Below are positions 46,137 through 49,324 of a DNA stretch of 49,324 bases, piece by piece (the stretch's first letter is position 1; every line of letters begins with the position of its first letter). Both the position numbers and the translations under genes were made by a program. The stretch is from Plakobranchus ocellatus (Eukaryota; Mollusca; Gastropoda; Plakobranchidae). The stretch lies in NCBI GenBank assembly GCA_019648995.1, contig BLXT01002667.1, positions 1,175,211-1,224,534 on the forward strand, in the 5' to 3' direction. A model generated the notes under the pieces. The model saw only the letters and a program-made list of their open reading frames with translations, was not told the DNA's origin and did no database searches.

Positions 46137-46391
46137 CTATCCTACATTCCCTCCGAAATCTATGTCTAAATCAACATTCTCTTCATCTATCTCCTTATCA
46201 CTGGTGCTGACTTTTTCTAAGTATGTCTTGACACTTGACAGTCCATACCCATCTGCCAAGAAGGAAGGCTCTGCTTCGCCGACCTCAGCTTGTTCTAGGC
46301 TGGACTTATAAATTCCTAAACTCTCTTCTAATTTCTCATAGTAACCCCTGAGATCACCGCTTAATGGTGGACTGGTTAAACCAATAATCAA
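46137..46391 (-). CDS. Acidic minus-strand ORF, unidentified
   Basis: The minus frame reads from the SINE/LINE-like tail through GYYEKLEESLGIYKSSLEQA, then FLADGYGLSSVKTYLEKV, and ends acidic in DEENVDLDIDFGGNVG with a stop. The composition is protein-like, with an amphipathic pattern, acidic C-terminus and few rare residues. An acceptor-like ATCTCAG lies at its start on the minus strand, but that sequence belongs to the repeat tail. No family recognised. It may be an exon of a minus-strand gene, a retroposed fragment or chance. Confidence 0.3.
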   Translation of the reverse strand: MIIGLTSPPLSGDLRGYYEKLEESLGIYKSSLEQAEVGEAEPSFLADGYGLSSVKTYLEKVSTSDKEIDEENVDLDIDFGGNVG

Positions 46392-46398
46392 TCAATCT
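46340..46398 (+). mobile_element. SINE/LINE 3' tail fragment with AATC repeats
   Basis: CCCCTGAGATCACC, a variant middle, then GGTGGACTGGTTAAACC and an AATCAATCAATC end. The first and last blocks match the tail of the SINEs at 5771 and 8743, but the terminal repeat is AATC, not TCCAA. No tRNA-like part is present upstream, so it is either a truncated related SINE or the 3' end of the partner LINE. Confidence 0.6.
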
Positions 46399-47983
46399 TA
46401 TAGTAGCTCTATTTCGTTCTCTCTTGATCGTCTGCCATTTAATTACTCATCAATTACTGTTCTTGACTGCTTTTCATGAACAACCTCCAAATTTGAGCTG
46501 CAGCTTGGGTTAAAAATATCTCACAGGTATTTTCTTGGGACACCATTCTGAAGGAAATGATATCTTGTGACTGCTATCAGTGAATTAATTTCCTAGAAGT
46601 AGGAGGACCCCCTTGGTTGCTAGCTTGATTGAATGACTGTTTTTTGTTTTTTCTTTGGTTTAGGTTGCAATAGAGTGTATTGATTTTTAAATTTATATTA
46701 CGAAGAAGCAATTTGACTCTTTCCAGGATTACAGGGAATAAAGTGCAATGTGTAAATTCAATACAAGGAAATTAATCATTAAGCAAAGGCACTCAGAATG
46801 CAATTTCAAATCAAATTATAAGAACATGGGTCACAAAAAGTAGAAACTGCAAATTTTTATGTTGGAGAATACAATTTAATGAAACTGATCATAGCAATTG
46901 AAACCAATTATCAAAACTGCTTCACCTCAGTGAAAACCAAGCAAATTTGTGACGTTTCTCTCCATAAAGAATCCATGCATTTATGAAACAGTTTTATTTG
47001 AACTGTTGGATAACGTAGCAATAGAAATAATTCCAGCATTAGTTAACTTAGATATAACAAAACTCCTAAATGCAAAATATGTTGTAAATTTGTAGTATAC
47101 TACCTTAAACATCCAGGGGAACAGACCCTTAGCCATTTTCTTGTGAATCTTTTTATTTTGGCTTCTATAGATTAAAAAATTGAGGTGATCATAGACTAGA
47201 GCTTTGGGGTAAGCACCCACAACACATTGTACTTTCACGGCAAGCCACACTTGTCTATAGCTTGCAAACCCACTGAAGCTTGGTCTAATGCTTCCATGGA
47301 AAGATGATAAATGAAAGAAATTATATCAATAGTGATTCTAATAGCAACACTATTATTACAACTACTGATAATAAAAGGTAGTAAACCCTGAGTGCTAGTA
47401 GATCTTAAGTAGCAAAGTAGCTTTAGATGAAAGGTGGTGGAGATGCTGCTGCTGCTGATGCTACAATCAACAGGTTAAATGATGAAGTATCAAGAAAATA
47501 AACAAAGCAAAATAAGAGGAAAAGAGAAATAAAGAGAGGGTGGAAACAAAAGAAAGAGATAGACTAGAGTTTGTAATGAGCTGTGGCAGAAGTTGTGATC
47601 AAAAGAAAAGATAAATTTGAAAGGATGAGAAAAAGAAACTAGAAACTGATATTTTACCTGCACTTTACTATATCAGCTCTGAAGATTAAAAAAAAAGCTT
47701 TTGAAATACATGAGAAATATATGAACTTGATGAGACCAGCAAACAAAGCTAAAGCAACAGAATTCACTATGTTCTGATACTCTAGGGCTTGAAATGGAAA
47801 GTTCATGATTTCTAGAATATATTTTTTTTTATGTGCTATTATTAGCCTTTAATATCAAAGTTAATATCAAAGCATTAATAATGACTTCAGATCGAAAGCA
47901 TCCCCAAAACTTCAAATTTTGGCCAAGCCTTACTTTTGCAACCACAAAAGATGCAGATGTCAGATCTATCATGATAGGCTACC
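46399..47983. other. Intergenic sequence
   Basis: AT-rich. The only splice-like structure is a 61-base minus-strand candidate exon (47104-47164), which I do not support. No RNA gene or transposon recognised. Confidence 0.6.
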
Positions 47984-48300
47984 TATGAAACTGCCAGGAC
48001 TTGGGAGGCACACCTGCCCAGCTAGATCTAAATTTATAAGGTTCAACAACAAAATGCCTGTGAATCCACCAGATATTAAGATGCATTATATCTAGATTTG
48101 CTCTTACAAGCATGATCATAATGGTGCCTCTGAGTTCACCAGGGCTCAGGAGGCATCCTAGCTAGACCTTAATCTAAAAGGTTTAACAATATAATGCCCA
48201 CGAATTGATAGGGATTGGGAAGGGCATTACTTTAAACTTATTTAAAAACAAATGATGTTATAGTGCCTGTGAATTCACCAGGATCGGGAGGCTATGGTGT
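47984..48300. repeat. ~70-bp minisatellite, about 4.5 diverged units
   Basis: Units start near 47984, 48054, 48124, 48194 and 48263. Each has a core like rTGCCTGTGAATTCACCAGG followed by GGGAGGC, and several then have AGCTAGATCTAAATTTATAA and GGTTcAACAA. Spacing is 69-70 bp between the last four unit starts. The units differ at many positions, so the array is old. Confidence 0.82.
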
Positions 48301-49038
48301 TTATGAATCGAATTCCAAATTACTATAGGTCACAGACATAGCCCCAAATATAAGCTTACAATGAATCTTTTAAAAGTCAGCAAACTTCTCTTATTTTTCA
48401 GGTTTCAGTGTTTAAAGAATTTTTGACATCAATCAACATAGTTTCTTCTTTGCAAGATGAACTGCAGCACAGAAATATCAATCTGAAAATTAAGAGGTGT
48501 GAAGGGAAAAGTGACATGTTTAGAAATAAATTCTTTTTCAGAAAAATCTAGAGACAGCGTCTAGAAAAGTACACTCATATATATAATAGATATAAGTCTA
48601 CAGGTATTGAGGATATTTATATTCTAGATAAAGATCTTTAGTCTAAATAAATAAAAAGTGGGCTCCTCTGGTAACAACATGCATTTTAAAAAGATTAACA
48701 GAAGCATTCTGAATTTCAGTGCCAAAAGCAGGTTCATTTAGGAAAGAAAAAATAAAGGTCAATGTGCCTCTTTTGGTTTACGATATACAAGGAGTGTTAA
48801 TTGTAAAAATTCATTGGAACCTGCATTTTGATGACCCTACAATCATGTATTACCATAAATATTTCACACATATTGCTGAGATTTAATTCTTATGCAGTCA
48901 CATTTTACATTTTGGACAAGACCCAAAAAATTTTGCAGGTAATACATTATATTTTCATATTTCTTAGCACAGGAAAAATTAATATGAAAAATCTAAATTG
49001 TCAATGGGTCTCGGTCTGCCCTAGTTTTTTCTTTTTAG
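48301..49038. other. Intergenic or UTR sequence
   Basis: AT-rich. A + strand stretch from 48402 stays open for 49 codons after a good acceptor, but has no support. If the minus exon at 49041 is real, this is its 3' UTR; an ATTAAA variant signal on the minus strand lies near 48887. Confidence 0.5.
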
Positions 49039-49324
49039 TTTCATCCATCTTGTTCTTGCTCTTGTCTTATGCTGTCCAAAAAGCTCACATCTTTCTCCTT
49101 CATTTTTTGCTGGTGTTCTTTGTATATTCTCCTTTTCTCCTGGATAAACAAGATACAAAAATTAAAAATAATCATCCTCCTTCTCTCAAACCTACTCCAA
49201 CTCATAAAAGCAATACCACCACTATTCCTCTTCCACCTATTATTGCAACTAATCCTTTGGTGGGCCTTTCAATAACAACAGAGGTTGTAAAGCAAGGACA
49301 AACAAAAAAAAGATTTACAGTTTG
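49039..49324 (+). CDS. Candidate open exon at the right edge, plus strand
   Basis: A strong acceptor (GTTTTTTCTTTTTAG) is followed by a frame open to the window end (about 95 codons). Its first part is hydrophobic (SILFLLLSYAVQKAHIFLLH), and its second part is Pro/Thr/Ser-rich with KSNTTTIPLPPIIATNPLVG and TTEVVKQGQTKKRF. This could be a secretory or membrane protein N-terminal region, or a long chance frame opposite the minus exon at 49041-49139. The two calls are mutually unlikely. Confidence 0.3.
49041..49139 (-). CDS. Candidate terminal exon of a minus-strand gene
   Basis: On the minus strand, acceptor TTTATCCAG (ending 49140) is followed in phase 0 by EKRRIYKEHQQKMKEK, then DVSFLDSIRQEQEQDG and TGA at 49043-49041. 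The 32 residues are highly charged and helix-forming, like the C-terminus of a coiled-coil protein. The rest of the gene would lie right of the window. The family is not recognised. A + strand frame through the same bases is also open, so strand assignment is not secure. Confidence 0.45.
   Translation of the reverse strand, partial: EKRRIYKEHQQKMKEKDVSFLDSIRQEQEQDG

Noticed and set aside
47104-47164. 61-base minus-strand exon-like segment (KKIHKKMAKGLFPWMFK) between AG and GT
   Set aside because: Good splice sites but no partner exon in matching phase and no recognised family.
48402-48549. 49-codon + frame after a strong acceptor (TTATTTTTCAG)
   Set aside because: Reads FKEFLTSINIVSSLQDELQH and on, but no homologue is recognised, the phase does not fit the TMC gene well, and the gap to it would be 15 kb. 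Kept only as a note.

Overview
The window is animal nuclear DNA: AT-rich, intron-rich, with GT-AG introns of 0.3 to 5 kb. There is no bacterial-style operon, rRNA, CRISPR array or complete tRNA gene. The mix of a TMC-family channel gene, tRNA-derived SINEs with target-site duplications, a Ty3/Gypsy remnant and a piggyBac remnant fits an invertebrate. A mollusc, probably a gastropod, is my guess from the general character of the sequence; no diagnostic marker is present. Two N-runs (12127-12128 and 14314-14324) show this is an assembly with small unresolved gaps.

One gene dominates. On the + strand, 15 exons between 3594 and 30609, plus one or two 3' exons, encode a transmembrane channel-like (TMC) protein closest to the TMC5/TMC7 type. 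Every splice junction I placed keeps phase: the chain from 3594 to the stop at 35863-35865 gives about 760 codons, close to the usual TMC5/7-like length. The family signature CWET is at 24777-24788, and about ten membrane segments can be assigned. The 5' end is uncertain, with a candidate start exon at 1035. The 3' end has two phase-compatible terminal exons, 35804-35865 (followed by AATAAA signals) and 39504-39556, which would give different cytoplasmic tails.

The introns hold the mobile DNA. Intron 4436-8111 has a CpG-rich patch, a SINE copy, a 475-bp pyrimidine tract and a junction (6667/6668) that looks like a recursive splice site. Intron 8182-13143 has a full SINE with a 14-bp target duplication, a broken Ser-rich ORF, and a Ty3/Gypsy integrase remnant whose catalytic Glu is Lys. 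Intron 30610-33094 holds a decayed piggyBac transposase. The intron after 33224 holds a second piggyBac-like N-terminus and one copy of a 0.9-kb repeat; the other copy is downstream of the gene at 37203-38112.

From about 36.2 kb to the right end the sequence is mostly intergenic, with minisatellites (2 x 50 bp at 43359, and a ~70-bp unit at 47984-48300), a short minus-strand acidic ORF at 46137-46391, and competing exon candidates on both strands at the right edge (49041-49139 minus; 49039 to the end plus).
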